Shown: in pieces, positions 25,236 through 34,342 of the stretch
How positions within the stretch are numbered: the first letter of the stretch is position 1
How the letters are laid out: the number at the start of each line of letters is the position of its first letter
Origin: Micromonospora echinaurantiaca
Lineage (GTDB): Bacteria; Actinomycetota; Actinomycetes; Mycobacteriales; Micromonosporaceae
DNA: 64,000 bases
Reading direction: 5' to 3'
NCBI RefSeq assembly: GCF_900090235.1
Contig: NZ_LT607750.1
Location: 3,174,501 to 3,238,500, forward strand
Translations under genes and position numbers: made by a program
The notes under the pieces: model-generated
Database searches by the model: none
What the model saw: the letters and a program-made list of their open reading frames with translations, nothing else
What the model was told of the DNA's origin: nothing

Positions 25236-26576
25236 TCAGTACCGGCCACCACCGCCGACCCGCGCGGCCACCCGGTCGTGCAGCGCGGCCAGCGCCGGGC
25301 TCACCGCGGCGGTGAGCGGCGTTGGGTCGACCAGCCGCCGCGCCGCCTCCGGAAGCCAGGCGAGGTCGGCGTCGAAGCGGGCGCGGGCGGCGCGGACCTC
25401 GCCGGCCGGGTCGGCCGGCTCGAGGCGCCGGCCGCCGCGCATCACCGGCACCAGCAGCGGCTCCCGGTCGCCCGGCGGCGGCTCGTCGCGCAGCCCCACC
25501 ACGTCGCCGCTGGCGCCGGTGGGATCGCGGAAGACCTGCTTCGGTCCGGGCAGGGTGGCCTTGCCCGGGGACAGCTTGAGCACCGGCCGGTCGCCGACCG
25601 CCACCAGCTTGTACGCGCTGTCCAGCGACGGCGCGTCGTAGGAGACGCCCATCCGGGTGCCTACGCCGTACCCGTCGATCGGTGCACCGGCGGCGACGAG
25701 CGCGGCGATGACGTCCTCGTCGAGGCTGCCACTGGCCACGATCTGCGCCCGGGTCAGCCCGGCGTCGTCCAGGATCGCCCGGGTCTGCTTGGCCAGCGCG
25801 GCCAGGTCGCCGGAGTCGAGCCGGACGCCGAGCGGCCCGGTCAGGCCGAGTTCGACGACCACGTCGACGGCCGCCCGCACGCCGGCCGGCGTGTCGTAGG
25901 TGTCGACCAGGAAGATCGGGTTGGTCGGGAAGTCGGTGGCGAACGCCCGGAACGCCGCCCGCTCGTCCGGGAACGCCTCGACGTACGAGTGGGCCATCGT
26001 GCCGGACGGCTTGAGCCCGTAGCACCGGGCGGCCTCGACGTGGCTGGTGGCGGCGAAGCCGGCGATGGCCGAGGCGCGGGCCACCCCCGCCCCCGCCTCG
26101 ATGCCGTGGGTACGGCGGAAGGCGAAGTCGATCAGCTGGGCGCCGCCGGCGGCGAGCCGGCAGCGGGCGGCCTTGCTGGCGACGGTGGTCTGGAAGGTGA
26201 TCAGGTTCAGCACGCCGGTCTCCACGAGCTGCGCCTCGGCAAGCGGCGCGGTGATCTCCAGCAACGGCTCGTCGGCGAAGACCACCCGCCCCTCCGGTAC
26301 GGCCCGGACGTCGCCGGTGAACCGGATCCCGGCCAGCGCGGTCAGGGTCTGCTCGTCGAAGCCGCCGACGTCGCGCAGGTAGGCCAGGTCGTCGTCGTCG
26401 AACGCGAAGTTCTCCAGAAAGGTCAGCGCGTCGGCCAGCCCGGCCGCCACCAGGAAGCCGCGCCGCGCGGGCAGGCGGCGGGCGAACAGGCTGAACGTGG
26501 CGGGCTCGACCAGGCCACGGCGCAGGTAGCTGGCCGCCATCCGCAGCTCGTACAGGTCGGTCCGCAACCCGGTCAT
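25236..26576 (-). CDS. pncB: Nicotinate phosphoribosyltransferase
   Basis: 446 residues. The N-terminal TDLYELRMAASYLRRGL, FSLFARRLPARRGFLVAAGLADAL and the barrel segments IDFAFRRTHGIEAG, VRLDSGDLAALAKQ and ASGSLDEDVIAALVAAGAPIDGYGVGT are those of the NaPRTase family. It joins nicotinate to PRPP in the NAD salvage (Preiss-Handler) pathway, using ATP. GAGGAG lies 6 bp before the ATG. Monocistronic by position. Confidence 0.93.
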   Translation of the reverse strand: MTGLRTDLYELRMAASYLRRGLVEPATFSLFARRLPARRGFLVAAGLADALTFLENFAFDDDDLAYLRDVGGFDEQTLTALAGIRFTGDVRAVPEGRVVFADEPLLEITAPLAEAQLVETGVLNLITFQTTVASKAARCRLAAGGAQLIDFAFRRTHGIEAGAGVARASAIAGFAATSHVEAARCYGLKPSGTMAHSYVEAFPDERAAFRAFATDFPTNPIFLVDTYDTPAGVRAAVDVVVELGLTGPLGVRLDSGDLAALAKQTRAILDDAGLTRAQIVASGSLDEDVIAALVAAGAPIDGYGVGTRMGVSYDAPSLDSAYKLVAVGDRPVLKLSPGKATLPGPKQVFRDPTGASGDVVGLRDEPPPGDREPLLVPVMRGGRRLEPADPAGEVRAARARFDADLAWLPEAARRLVDPTPLTAAVSPALAALHDRVAARVGGGGRY

Positions 26577-26681
26577 GCCGTCTCCTCGACCACGCCCCCA
26601 CTGTGGCCGAGCGGGTGCGGCCACGTACCGCGAACGGAGGAACCGGCGGCCCGGGCGCCGGGCGGGGCGGGGTGGCCCGGC

Positions 26682-27395
26682 TCAGCGTGCGGCGGGATGG
26701 CGCCGCTCGGCGTGGGCGGCCGCGTCCTCGATCAGCCGGGCCAGCCGGACCGGGTCGGCCAGCACCGTGACGTGGCCGGTGCGCGGCAGCCGGATCAGCC
26801 GACCGTCGCGGCAGGCGGCCAGGTACTGCCGCTCGTCGGCGCGGAACGGGTCCCGGTCGCCGTTGACCAACCAGACCGGGCCGGGGTAGGCGGCCAGGGC
26901 GCCGAGCTGGTCGTGGCCGGCGACCGCCGCGACCACCGCCGGCATCACCTCGCTGGACAGGCCGCCGGCCACGACGGCGTCCGCCGCCGGACGCGGCAGG
27001 GCGCGGCGGAAGGCGTACGCGCTGAGCTGGTTGGCCTGCTCCGGGAAGCGCGCGGCGAGCGCGGCCGCCCCGCGGTAGAGCCCGACGAGCCGCGTCGGCC
27101 GCGCGGTGCAGCCGATGGCGACCAGCCCGGCCACCCGCTCGGAAAAGCGGCCGGCGGTGGCGATGCCGACGAAGCCGCCGAGCGACAGGCCGGCGACCAG
27201 CGCCCGGCCGCCGACGTGGTCGACCGCGGCGGCGACCGCCTCGATGGCGGCGGCCATGGTGAAGGTCTCGCCGCGGCGGGCGCCGTGGCCGGGCAGGTCG
27301 ACCGCGTGGGCGGGCCGGTCGAGTTGGCTGACCACCGGCTCCCACATGGTGCGGCTGACCCGGATGCCGTGGACGAGGACGACGGGCAGGGCCAT
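26682..27395 (-). CDS. Alpha/beta hydrolase
   Basis: 237 residues. Oxyanion HG in VLVHGIRVSRTMW, nucleophile Ser in GLSLGG (about residue 87), acid Asp in NGDRDPF and His in RTGHVTV complete the triad. AAAGGAG precedes the ATG. Substrate unknown. It is divergent from a TetR gene across two copies of one palindrome, so the TetR protein probably represses it. Confidence 0.9.
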   Translation of the reverse strand: MALPVVLVHGIRVSRTMWEPVVSQLDRPAHAVDLPGHGARRGETFTMAAAIEAVAAAVDHVGGRALVAGLSLGGFVGIATAGRFSERVAGLVAIGCTARPTRLVGLYRGAAALAARFPEQANQLSAYAFRRALPRPAADAVVAGGLSSEVMPAVVAAVAGHDQLGALAAYPGPVWLVNGDRDPFRADERQYLAACRDGRLIRLPRTGHVTVLADPVRLARLIEDAAAHAERRHPAAR

Positions 27396-27412
27396 CTGCG
27401 CTCCTTTCCAAC

Positions 27413-27466
27413 CGCAACGCAACGGTGCGTTGCGATTCCAGTAGAACACAACGCAACGGTGCGTTG
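27413..27466. promoter_or_regulatory. Two identical palindromes, probable TetR operators
   Basis: The core AACGCAACGGTGCGTT occurs twice. Copy 1 (27413-27434) extends to perfect 9-bp arms around ACGG; copy 2 (27449-27466) has 7-bp arms. Centres are 34 bp apart. Copy 2 ends 14 bp before the TetR GTG and copy 1 lies 18 bp before the hydrolase ATG, so each promoter has its own site. Confidence 0.8.
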
Positions 27467-27480
27467 CTATCCTGCTCGAC

Positions 27481-28032
27481 GTGGCACCACGCAGACAGCA
27501 GGAGATCTTCGACAGCACGCTCACGCTGCTGGCCGAAAAGGGCTACGACGGCCTCACCATCGAGGCGGTGGCCGAGCGCGCCGGGGTGAACAAGACGACG
27601 ATCTACCGGTGGTGGCCGTCCAAGGCCGCGCTGCTGGCCGACGCGCTCGTCGAAGCGCCGCTGCTCGACCTCCACACCCCGGACACCGGCACCCTGCGCG
27701 GTGACCTGACGGCGGTCGTCGGCGCCATCGTCGCGCTCCTCACCACGCCGCCCTCATCGGACGTGGCCGTCGCGGCGCTCGCCGCCTCCGCCCACCGGGC
27801 CGAGCTGGCGTCGGCCACCCAGCGGTTCTTCGCCGACCGGCTGGCCCGCGAGCGCCCCATCTTCGAACGGGCCGTCCGCCGGGGCGAGCTGGCCCCCGAC
27901 GCCGACCCCATGACGATCATGGACGCGCTCGCCGGAGCCGTGTGGTGCCGCGCGGTGTTCCGGGGGCGGCCGGTCGACGACGCCTTCGTCGACCGCACGG
28001 TGGCGATGGTCCTGCACGGCGTGGCCGGCTGA
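27481..28032 (+). CDS. TetR-family regulator
   Basis: 183 residues from a GTG start. The HTH spans about 10-50 (LLAEKGYDGLTIEAVAERAGVNKTTIYRWWPSKAAL), then a TetR_C ligand domain. Divergent from the alpha/beta hydrolase gene with twin operators between them; likely a local repressor of both. Little leader sequence and no clear Shine-Dalgarno site before the GTG. Confidence 0.92.
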   Translation: MAPRRQQEIFDSTLTLLAEKGYDGLTIEAVAERAGVNKTTIYRWWPSKAALLADALVEAPLLDLHTPDTGTLRGDLTAVVGAIVALLTTPPSSDVAVAALAASAHRAELASATQRFFADRLARERPIFERAVRRGELAPDADPMTIMDALAGAVWCRAVFRGRPVDDAFVDRTVAMVLHGVAG

Positions 28033-28197
28033 CCGGCGACACCAGCCTCTGGGCGGCACCCGGTCCGCGCGGCCCGCCCGCGACCGCCGGCCCACTTACA
28101 CCGAACGGAGCAGCACAAACGGCGACAACCGGGGTAAGCAGCGCCACGCGCGGGGACCCCGCGACGCAGGATCGGTTGCCGGCAGGAGCTGCTTGAC

Positions 28198-29853
28198 GTG
28201 CGTACGTCCGAGGGGGCCGCGGTGGCTCCACGGCGCGGGAGGACCCTCCCGCTGCTCACGCTGGCCGCCGTCCCGCCCGCGCTGGAGGCCGCCGTGCTGG
28301 CCGCGCTCAGCTTCTACTCCGCGAGCGGGCTCGCGCCGCAGGCCACCGCCGTCTGGCCGTACGACTCCTACCACGACCTACGCTGGCTGCTGGTCTACCA
28401 CAACTCCTGGTCGATGTTCCTGCTCGGCCTGCTGGCGGTGACCGCGGTGCGCGGTCTGCTGTCGGCGTGGATGACCGGCCTCGCGTGGCCCGCGCACACG
28501 CCCCGCCCGTCGTACCGCTGGCTGATCCGGCGCAACATCGAGGTGGCCGCCCTCGCCACGGTGATCATCTCGCCGTGGGCCGCCCTCGCCGTGGCGTACT
28601 CGGCGGTCGCGCTGTCGTGGTATCTGCTCGCGTCGCTGCTGCCCATGCTCGTGCTGGCGCCGTTCCTGGCCCGCGGCGGCGTGGTCAGCCGGTGGTGGCG
28701 CGGCCTGCCCTCGGCGGCCCTGTTCGGCTGGTCGCTGCTCAACTTCCTGGTCCTCACCGCCGCCGGGGCGATCATGTCGGCCGTGCCGCTGTGGTGGGGC
28801 GTCCCGATCGCCGCGGCGGCCGGCACAGCCAACGGGCTGCTCTGGCGAAGCACGGTCGCCGCCGCGGCGTTCCAGGCGCCGGTGCGCCTGCGCCGGGTGC
28901 CCGTGGCGCCGCTGGCGATCGTCGTCACCATGGCCGGCTCCGTCTTCGCCGAGGCCGGCGTCGGCATCGCGGCCGGCGGGCCGGGCGACTGGCGGGCTCC
29001 GGTGCTCACCGAGCATCTCGAGGAGCGGATCCCGTACGCCGTGATCGCCATCGCCGGACACAACTCCAGCTACGACGGCCGCCCCGCGGTGGACGCTCGG
29101 GTGGAACGGTTCTCCTACCGGGGCCTGGACGACCGGGAGCGCCCGCTGCCCTACCAACCGCAGGACACGCACCAGTCGGTGGGCTCCAGCGCCGCGCTGC
29201 TCTCCCAGCACATCGACTCGCTGCAACGGCGGACCGGCCGGCCGGTGGCGCTGCTCGGCGAGAGCGAGGGCGCCATGGTGGCCCGGATGTACCTGGAACG
29301 GTGGCCGGAGTCACCGGTGGACGCGGTCATCATGTTCAGCCCGCTGACCCGCCCCGGCCGGGTGTACTACCCGCCGGCCGGGTACGACGGCTGGGGCGTG
29401 GTCGCCGGATGGGAACTGCGGCTGGTCGCGGCGCTGTCCAACCTCACCAAGGAGGTCGACAGCGACCCGGACGAGCCGTTCGTCCGGTCGGTGCTCGCGG
29501 ATGCGCCCTTCTACCGCAACCGCACGCTGTGCCCGGTCGCCGGAGTGCGCATGATCGCCTTCCTGCCGACCGTCTCCGCCGTCGAGGCACCGCCGGGCGA
29601 GTACTCCCGGATCCCGACCGTCGAGGTGCCCGGGCTGCACGCGTTCCCGCTCGACCAGGCACTGGTGCAGGAGACCGTGATGGCCTTCCTGGCCGACGAG
29701 CCGGTCAACCGGCCCCGCCGGGAGTACCGGCTGTTCCAGCACCTCGGCGCCGCCTGGCAGGCGCCGCCCCTCGCCATCGGGCTCAACCCCATCTGGTCGG
29801 CGAACCGCGAGGCCGACCCGGCCTTCAGCGGGCGGATCTGCGAAGCCCAGTGA
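28198..29853 (+). CDS. Membrane protein with C-terminal alpha/beta-hydrolase domain, function unknown
   Basis: 551 residues. The first 255 are hydrophobic, with about seven predicted membrane helices (for example 19-40, 72-92, 115-155, 172-225, 236-256). The rest is a soluble domain: AVIAIAGHNSSYDG, then VALLGESEGAMVARM with Ser356 in a G-x-S-x-G nucleophile elbow, and a late PGLHAFPLDQ histidine. Topology suggests an exported hydrolase domain tethered to the membrane, by inference. GGCAGGAG precedes the GTG. No family name is recognised. Converges on the FAD-reductase gene, 10 bp between stops. Confidence 0.75.
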   Translation: MRTSEGAAVAPRRGRTLPLLTLAAVPPALEAAVLAALSFYSASGLAPQATAVWPYDSYHDLRWLLVYHNSWSMFLLGLLAVTAVRGLLSAWMTGLAWPAHTPRPSYRWLIRRNIEVAALATVIISPWAALAVAYSAVALSWYLLASLLPMLVLAPFLARGGVVSRWWRGLPSAALFGWSLLNFLVLTAAGAIMSAVPLWWGVPIAAAAGTANGLLWRSTVAAAAFQAPVRLRRVPVAPLAIVVTMAGSVFAEAGVGIAAGGPGDWRAPVLTEHLEERIPYAVIAIAGHNSSYDGRPAVDARVERFSYRGLDDRERPLPYQPQDTHQSVGSSAALLSQHIDSLQRRTGRPVALLGESEGAMVARMYLERWPESPVDAVIMFSPLTRPGRVYYPPAGYDGWGVVAGWELRLVAALSNLTKEVDSDPDEPFVRSVLADAPFYRNRTLCPVAGVRMIAFLPTVSAVEAPPGEYSRIPTVEVPGLHAFPLDQALVQETVMAFLADEPVNRPRREYRLFQHLGAAWQAPPLAIGLNPIWSANREADPAFSGRICEAQ

Positions 29854-29863
29854 CCGAGGGCGG

Positions 29864-31105
29864 TCAGCCGGGTTCGTGGGTGAGCAGGCTGTCGAGGGCG
29901 ACGCCGGGGTCGGCCAGCCGGTCGGGGTCGACCGGCTGCCGGGAGCGGATCAGCTCCTTGATCGGGTCGGTCACGTCCCACACGTTGACGTTCATGCCCG
30001 CCAGCACCCGCCCCCGCGAGGTCCAGAACGCGATGAACGCGCCGCCGTCGAGGTCACCGCGGACGACCACCCGGTCGTACGAGCCCGGCGGGGCGTGGCC
30101 GGTGTACTCCATGCCCAGCTCGTACTGGTCGGTGTAGAAGTAGGGCAGCCGGTCGTAGCTGACCGGCCGGCCGACCATGCCGCGGGCGGCGGCCGGCCCG
30201 GAGTGCAGGGCGTTGGCCCAGTGCTCGACGCGGACCCGGGTGCCGAGCAGCGGGTGCTGGGCGTTGGCCAGGTCGCCGGCGGCCCAGACGTGCGGATCGT
30301 CGGTGCGCAGGGTGTGGTCGACGAGGACACCGTCGTCGACCGCGAGGCCGGCCCGCTCGGCGAGTTCGGTGGCGGGCCGCACCCCGACGCCGACGACCAC
30401 GAGGTCGGCCGGGAGGGTGGTGCCGTCGGCCAGCCGGACGGCACTGACCCGACCCGTCCCCTGGAATTCCCGCACCTGCGCCCGGAAGTGGAAGGTGACC
30501 CCGTGGTCGCGGTGCAGGTCGGCGAAGACGGTGGCGAGTCGGTCGCCGAGCACCCGGTGCAGGGGCAGGTCGGCGACCTCGACGACGGTGACGGTGGCGC
30601 CGCGGGTGCGCGCGGCGGCCGCCACCTCCAGGCCGATCCACCCGGCGCCGACGACGACCACGTTCGCGCCGTCGACCAGCGCCTCGCCGATCCGGTCGCT
30701 GTCGGCGAGGGTACGCAGCCGCAGCACCCCGTCGAGGTCCGCGCCGGGTACCGGCAGGGTGCGCGCCCGCGCCCCGGTGGCCAGCAGCAGCCCGCCGTAG
30801 CGCAGGCGCTGCCCGTCGGCCGTCTCGACCGCACGCGACACCCGGTCCAGCGCGGTCACCCGGGTGCCGGTGCGCAGGTCGACGTCGTGTTCGGGGTACC
30901 AGCCGGCGTCGTGCACGTGGACGCTGTCCCGCTCGGCGGTGCCCAGCAGCAGGCCCTTGGACAGCGCCGGCCGTTCGTACGGGCGCTCGGCCTCCTCGCC
31001 GAGCAGGACGACGTCGCCGTCGTACCCCTCCTCGCGCAGCGTCTGGGCGGCCCGGGCGCCGGCCAGGCCGGCGCCCACGATCACGATCGGACCTTGCTCG
31101 GTCAC
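29864..31105 (-). CDS. FAD/NAD(P)-dependent ferredoxin reductase-like protein
   Basis: 413 residues. FAD site IVGAGLAGARAAQTLREEG at the N-terminus, ERPYERPALSKGLLLG, then NAD(P) site VVGAGWIGLEVAAAARTRG near 150 and the ATG/GD motif VWAAGDLANAQHP, ending in a reductase C-terminal domain. This is the rubredoxin/putidaredoxin-reductase type that serves dioxygenases or P450s. No ferredoxin or oxygenase gene lies nearby, so the partner is unknown. 19 bp separate it from folE upstream, so one transcript is likely. Confidence 0.88.
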   Translation of the reverse strand: MTEQGPIVIVGAGLAGARAAQTLREEGYDGDVVLLGEEAERPYERPALSKGLLLGTAERDSVHVHDAGWYPEHDVDLRTGTRVTALDRVSRAVETADGQRLRYGGLLLATGARARTLPVPGADLDGVLRLRTLADSDRIGEALVDGANVVVVGAGWIGLEVAAAARTRGATVTVVEVADLPLHRVLGDRLATVFADLHRDHGVTFHFRAQVREFQGTGRVSAVRLADGTTLPADLVVVGVGVRPATELAERAGLAVDDGVLVDHTLRTDDPHVWAAGDLANAQHPLLGTRVRVEHWANALHSGPAAARGMVGRPVSYDRLPYFYTDQYELGMEYTGHAPPGSYDRVVVRGDLDGGAFIAFWTSRGRVLAGMNVNVWDVTDPIKELIRSRQPVDPDRLADPGVALDSLLTHEPG

Positions 31106-31124
31106 TGTTCCTCCTCGTACGGAT

Positions 31125-31781
31125 TCACGGGCGGGCGCCGACGCCGGTCAGCGCGAAGAACTCGGCGCGCGAGCGCGGGTCGTCGCGCAGCGTGCCGAGC
31201 AGCGTCGAGGTGACGGTGGTGGCGCCGACCGCGCGCACCCCGCGCAGGCTCATGCAGAGGTGCTCGGCCTCGACGACCACCCCGACCCCCTTCGGCCGCA
31301 GCTGCGCGGCGAGCCAGTCGGCGATCTGCCGGGTCAGCCGTTCCTGGACCTGCGGCCCGTGCGCGAAGAGCTCCACCACCCGGGCGAGCTTGGACAGCCC
31401 GAGGATCCGCCCGCCGGGCAGGTAGCCGACGTGGGCGACGCCGAGGAACGGCAGGAAGTGGTGCTCGCACACCGAGCGGATCGGGATGGAGCGGGCGACG
31501 ACGAGCTCGTCGTAGCCCTCGTCGTTGTCGAAGGTGGTGAGCCGGAACTCGCGCGGGGTGAGCAGTTCGGCGTAGGCGCGGGCCATCCGGCCCGGCGTGT
31601 CGGCCAACCCGTCGGCGTCGATGTCGACGCCGAGTGCCGCGAGGAAGTCGGCCGCGGCCCGTTCGGCGGCGGCCAGGTCCCGGCCGGGCCGACGCCGCAG
31701 CACCCGCAGCGGGCCCGGTCCGGCCTCGTCCTCGGCGACCGACGCACCGTCGGTCGTGGACGCCGGGTCCATCAGGTCCAT
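31125..31781 (-). CDS. folE: GTP cyclohydrolase I
   Basis: 218 residues from ATG 31781 (an upstream in-frame GTG at 31811 would add ten). Zinc ligands are visible in SVCEHHFLPF (Cys, His) and EHLCMSLRGV (Cys). VDIDADGLADTPGRMARAYAELL and GLSKLARVVELFAHGPQVQERLTRQIADWL complete the family pattern. It converts GTP to dihydroneopterin triphosphate, the first step to folate or pterins. The conserved folate genes usually beside folE are absent, so this may be an extra copy. Confidence 0.9.
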   Translation of the reverse strand: MDLMDPASTTDGASVAEDEAGPGPLRVLRRRPGRDLAAAERAAADFLAALGVDIDADGLADTPGRMARAYAELLTPREFRLTTFDNDEGYDELVVARSIPIRSVCEHHFLPFLGVAHVGYLPGGRILGLSKLARVVELFAHGPQVQERLTRQIADWLAAQLRPKGVGVVVEAEHLCMSLRGVRAVGATTVTSTLLGTLRDDPRSRAEFFALTGVGARP

Positions 31782-31882
31782 GTCGGCCACCCATCCGTTT
31801 TCGCCAACCACCGTTGTCGTTATTCATGCTGGACCCGGCGCGGCAGAATTTCAATAGCGGACGCTGGTGATAATCTCGGGGG

Positions 31883-32533
31883 GTGCCGGACCGGTGGACC
31901 GCCGTGGCCGCGCTCGCCGATCCGTCCCGGCGGGCGCTGTACGACCACGTCCGTCACCAGGACCACCCGGTCAGCCGCGAGGAGGCCGCCGACGCAACCG
32001 GGATCACCCGCGGGCTGGCCGCCTTCCACCTCGACAAGCTCGTCGACGCCGGCCTGCTGCGCGCCCACTACCAGGCGCCGGCGGACCAGCCCCGGGGCCG
32101 GGGCCGCAGCCCCAAGGTGTACGAGCCGGCCGGCGACGGGCTCGCCGTGACGATCCCGGAACGCCGCTACGAGCTGATCGCCGAGATCCTCGCCGACGCG
32201 GTCGCCGAGGACCCGACCCGCGCCGACGACGCCGCGCGTCGCCTCGCCGGGCAGCGGGGCCGCGACCTCGGTGCCGGCCTGGCCGCGGACGGGTGCGGGA
32301 TCCTGTCCGCGCTGGACGGGCTCGGCTTCGAACCGCGGCCCGACGCGTCGCGCCGGGTGCTGCTGCACAACTGCCCGTTCCACGCCCTGGCCACCCGGCA
32401 CACCGCGCTGGTCTGCGGGCTCAACCACGCCTTCCTCACCGGGTTGCTCGACGGGCTCGGCGCGGCGGGCGCCGAGGCCCGGCTGGCGCCCCGCCCCGGC
32501 GCCTGCTGCGTGCAGCTGGATCTGCCGTCCTGA
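31883..32533 (+). CDS. HTH regulator with C-terminal cysteine cluster (SufR-like)
   Basis: 216 residues from GTG 31883. The winged HTH (about 12-60) resembles ArsR/SufR: SREEAADATGITRGLAAFHLDKLVDAGLLRAHY. The C-terminal part has Cys138, Cys164 (HNCPFHALA), Cys178 (LVCGLNHAFLTGLL) and Cys208-Cys209, spaced like the iron-sulfur ligands of SufR-type repressors. A redox- or Fe-S-sensing role is inferred. Divergent from the folE/FAD-reductase pair; no suf genes are near, so its targets are probably those genes or itself. Confidence 0.8.
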   Translation: MPDRWTAVAALADPSRRALYDHVRHQDHPVSREEAADATGITRGLAAFHLDKLVDAGLLRAHYQAPADQPRGRGRSPKVYEPAGDGLAVTIPERRYELIAEILADAVAEDPTRADDAARRLAGQRGRDLGAGLAADGCGILSALDGLGFEPRPDASRRVLLHNCPFHALATRHTALVCGLNHAFLTGLLDGLGAAGAEARLAPRPGACCVQLDLPS

Positions 32534-32542
32534 GCCCCGGTT

Positions 32543-34147
32543 TCAGGACGGGGGCAGCGGCGGCAGGACGCTCTCCACGTGGTCCAGCTCGCGTTCCAGC
32601 ACCCGCATGTCGGCGTCGGCGAGCCGGCCCGCGTCCCGCCAGGCGAGCAGTTCCTCCCGCTCGGCGTCGATCATCTCCCGCCGGGCCCGCAGCGCGGCCA
32701 GGTACTCCTCGTCGGTCGGCAGCATCTGGTCCTCGACCGCGGAGAGCAGCTCGACCCGGGTGGTGTAGCGCTGCTGGCGGACCTCGGCCGCGTGACGCAG
32801 CGGCGCCGCGATCTTCCCGACGGTGGGGTCGGCCGCGGCGAGCGAGTCCAGCCGCTGCAGGGCGGCCTGCACGGCGGCGGCGCGCGCCTGGTTGCGGGTC
32901 AGCGCCCGGCTGACCTCGGTGCCCGGCAGCCGCAGCCGGCGCAGCAGCGGGGCGAAGGTCAGCCCCTGGCCGATCAGGGTCACCAGCACCACCAGGTAGG
33001 CGCAGAAGAGCAGCAGGTCCCGGGCGGGGGTGTCGGCGGGCAGGGTGAACGCCGCGGCAAGGGTGATCACCCCACGGGTGCCGGCCCAGCTCAGCGCGAG
33101 CAGTTCCCGCCCGGACAGCGGCGGGTTGCCCGGGCGCGGGTCGCCGCCCAGCCGGGCGTGCATCCGCGTGGGCAGGTGCGCCGCCAGCAGCAGCCACAGC
33201 GGCCGTACCAGCAGCACCGTGCCGACGGTGACCGCGGCGGCGGTGACGACCGTGCTGACGTCGTAGTCGCGCAGGCCGCGGACGACCGCCGGCAGTTGCT
33301 GGCCGATCAGCAGGAACACGTAGCCCTCGAGGAGGAACTCCACCAGGTGCCATACCGCGCGGGTCTGCAGGCGTGCCCGGCTGGACTGCAGCGACGCGCT
33401 GCGGTGGCCGAGCCACAGGCCGGCCACGACGACCGCGAGCACCCCGGACACGTGCAGCTTCTCGGCCGCCAGGTAGGCGGCGAACGGGGTGCCCAGTGAC
33501 AGCGCGTTGTCGATCAGCGGGTCGCTGACCCTCTTCCGGAGCTGGGCGATGGCCGCGGCGAGGACCAGGCCGACCAGCAGCCCGCCGGCGGCCACGACGA
33601 GGAAGTCCCCCACCGCGTGGCCGACGGAGAACGCCCCGCCGACCGCCGCCGCGACGGCGACCTGCAGGATCGTCAGGGCGGTGGCGTCGTTGAGCAGCCC
33701 CTCCCCCTCGACCAGCGTGATCAGCCGGGGCGGCAGGCCGGCGCGCCGGCCGATCGACAGCGCCGCGACCGGGTCCGGCGGCGAGACCGCCGCGCCCACC
33801 GCGATGCCGACGCTCAGCGGCACGGCGGCCACGGTCGCGTTGAGCCCGAACCCGACGGCGAGCGCGGTGACCAGCACCAGGGCCACCGACAGCCCGGCCA
33901 CCGTACGGGCGTTGGTGCGGAGCGCGGTCAGGCTCGACTGCAACGCGGCGGCGTAGAGCAGCGGCGGGATGACCAGGTAGAGCACGGCCTCGGGGTCGAG
34001 GGTGAGGTTCGGGCCGGGCAGGTAGCCGTAGCCGATGCCGGCGAGGACCAGCAGCACCGACGCCGGCAGGCCGCTGCGGTGGGCCACCGCGTTGGCCACC
34101 ATGACCACCACCAGGCCGCCGAGCACCAGCGCCAACGCGGTCACCAT
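32543..34147 (-). CDS. Na+/H+ antiporter, CPA1 family
   Basis: 534 residues, about twelve membrane helices to residue 410, then a charged cytosolic tail rich in Glu and Arg. AVSPPDPVAALSIGRRAGLP and LVEGEGLLNDATALT hold the conserved ion-binding Asp residues of NhaP/CPA1 exchangers. Exports Na+ or K+ for H+. ATG at 34147 was chosen for the start of helix 1; GGAGGG lies about 10 bp upstream. Confidence 0.9.
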   Translation of the reverse strand: MVTALALVLGGLVVVMVANAVAHRSGLPASVLLVLAGIGYGYLPGPNLTLDPEAVLYLVIPPLLYAAALQSSLTALRTNARTVAGLSVALVLVTALAVGFGLNATVAAVPLSVGIAVGAAVSPPDPVAALSIGRRAGLPPRLITLVEGEGLLNDATALTILQVAVAAAVGGAFSVGHAVGDFLVVAAGGLLVGLVLAAAIAQLRKRVSDPLIDNALSLGTPFAAYLAAEKLHVSGVLAVVVAGLWLGHRSASLQSSRARLQTRAVWHLVEFLLEGYVFLLIGQQLPAVVRGLRDYDVSTVVTAAAVTVGTVLLVRPLWLLLAAHLPTRMHARLGGDPRPGNPPLSGRELLALSWAGTRGVITLAAAFTLPADTPARDLLLFCAYLVVLVTLIGQGLTFAPLLRRLRLPGTEVSRALTRNQARAAAVQAALQRLDSLAAADPTVGKIAAPLRHAAEVRQQRYTTRVELLSAVEDQMLPTDEEYLAALRARREMIDAEREELLAWRDAGRLADADMRVLERELDHVESVLPPLPPS

Positions 34148-34299
34148 CCGAGCCGATCCCTCCTGTCCGGCGGCCGGAATCCGGCGTTCGCGCCGGCGGC
34201 CCGGGTCACCAGCCCACGCTCGCACGGGGGCGGGCCCCGGCCGGGCGGAAACGGCGGCAGGCGGCGCGTCAGGGGCCAGGCAGGTCGGCACCGCACGAC

Positions 34300-34329
34300 G
34301 CGGGCCGGCCCCGTTCGGGGCCGACCCGC
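34300..34329 (-). terminator. Hairpin terminator after the BCCT gene
   Basis: A stem of about 12 bp with one mismatch (GGGCCGGCCCC at 34302-34312 pairing with 34317-34327, loop GTTC) lies 14 bp beyond the BCCT stop codon, between it and the antiporter gene on the same strand. Confidence 0.65.
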
Positions 34330-34342
34330 CTCAGCGTACCGG

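Noticed and set aside
25278..27704. Long open frame on the plus strand opposite the nicotinate phosphoribosyltransferase and hydrolase genes
   Set aside because: It runs antisense to well-supported genes, has no domain and its composition follows from high-GC third positions.
28149..28165. Dyad CGCGGGG-A-CCCCGCG before the membrane hydrolase gene
   Set aside because: A one-base loop cannot form a hairpin and no repressor gene lies next to it; possibly chance in GC-rich DNA.
31125..31781. folE as part of an iron or siderophore pathway
   Set aside because: No pterin or siderophore gene is linked, and the iron box is over 20 kb away.
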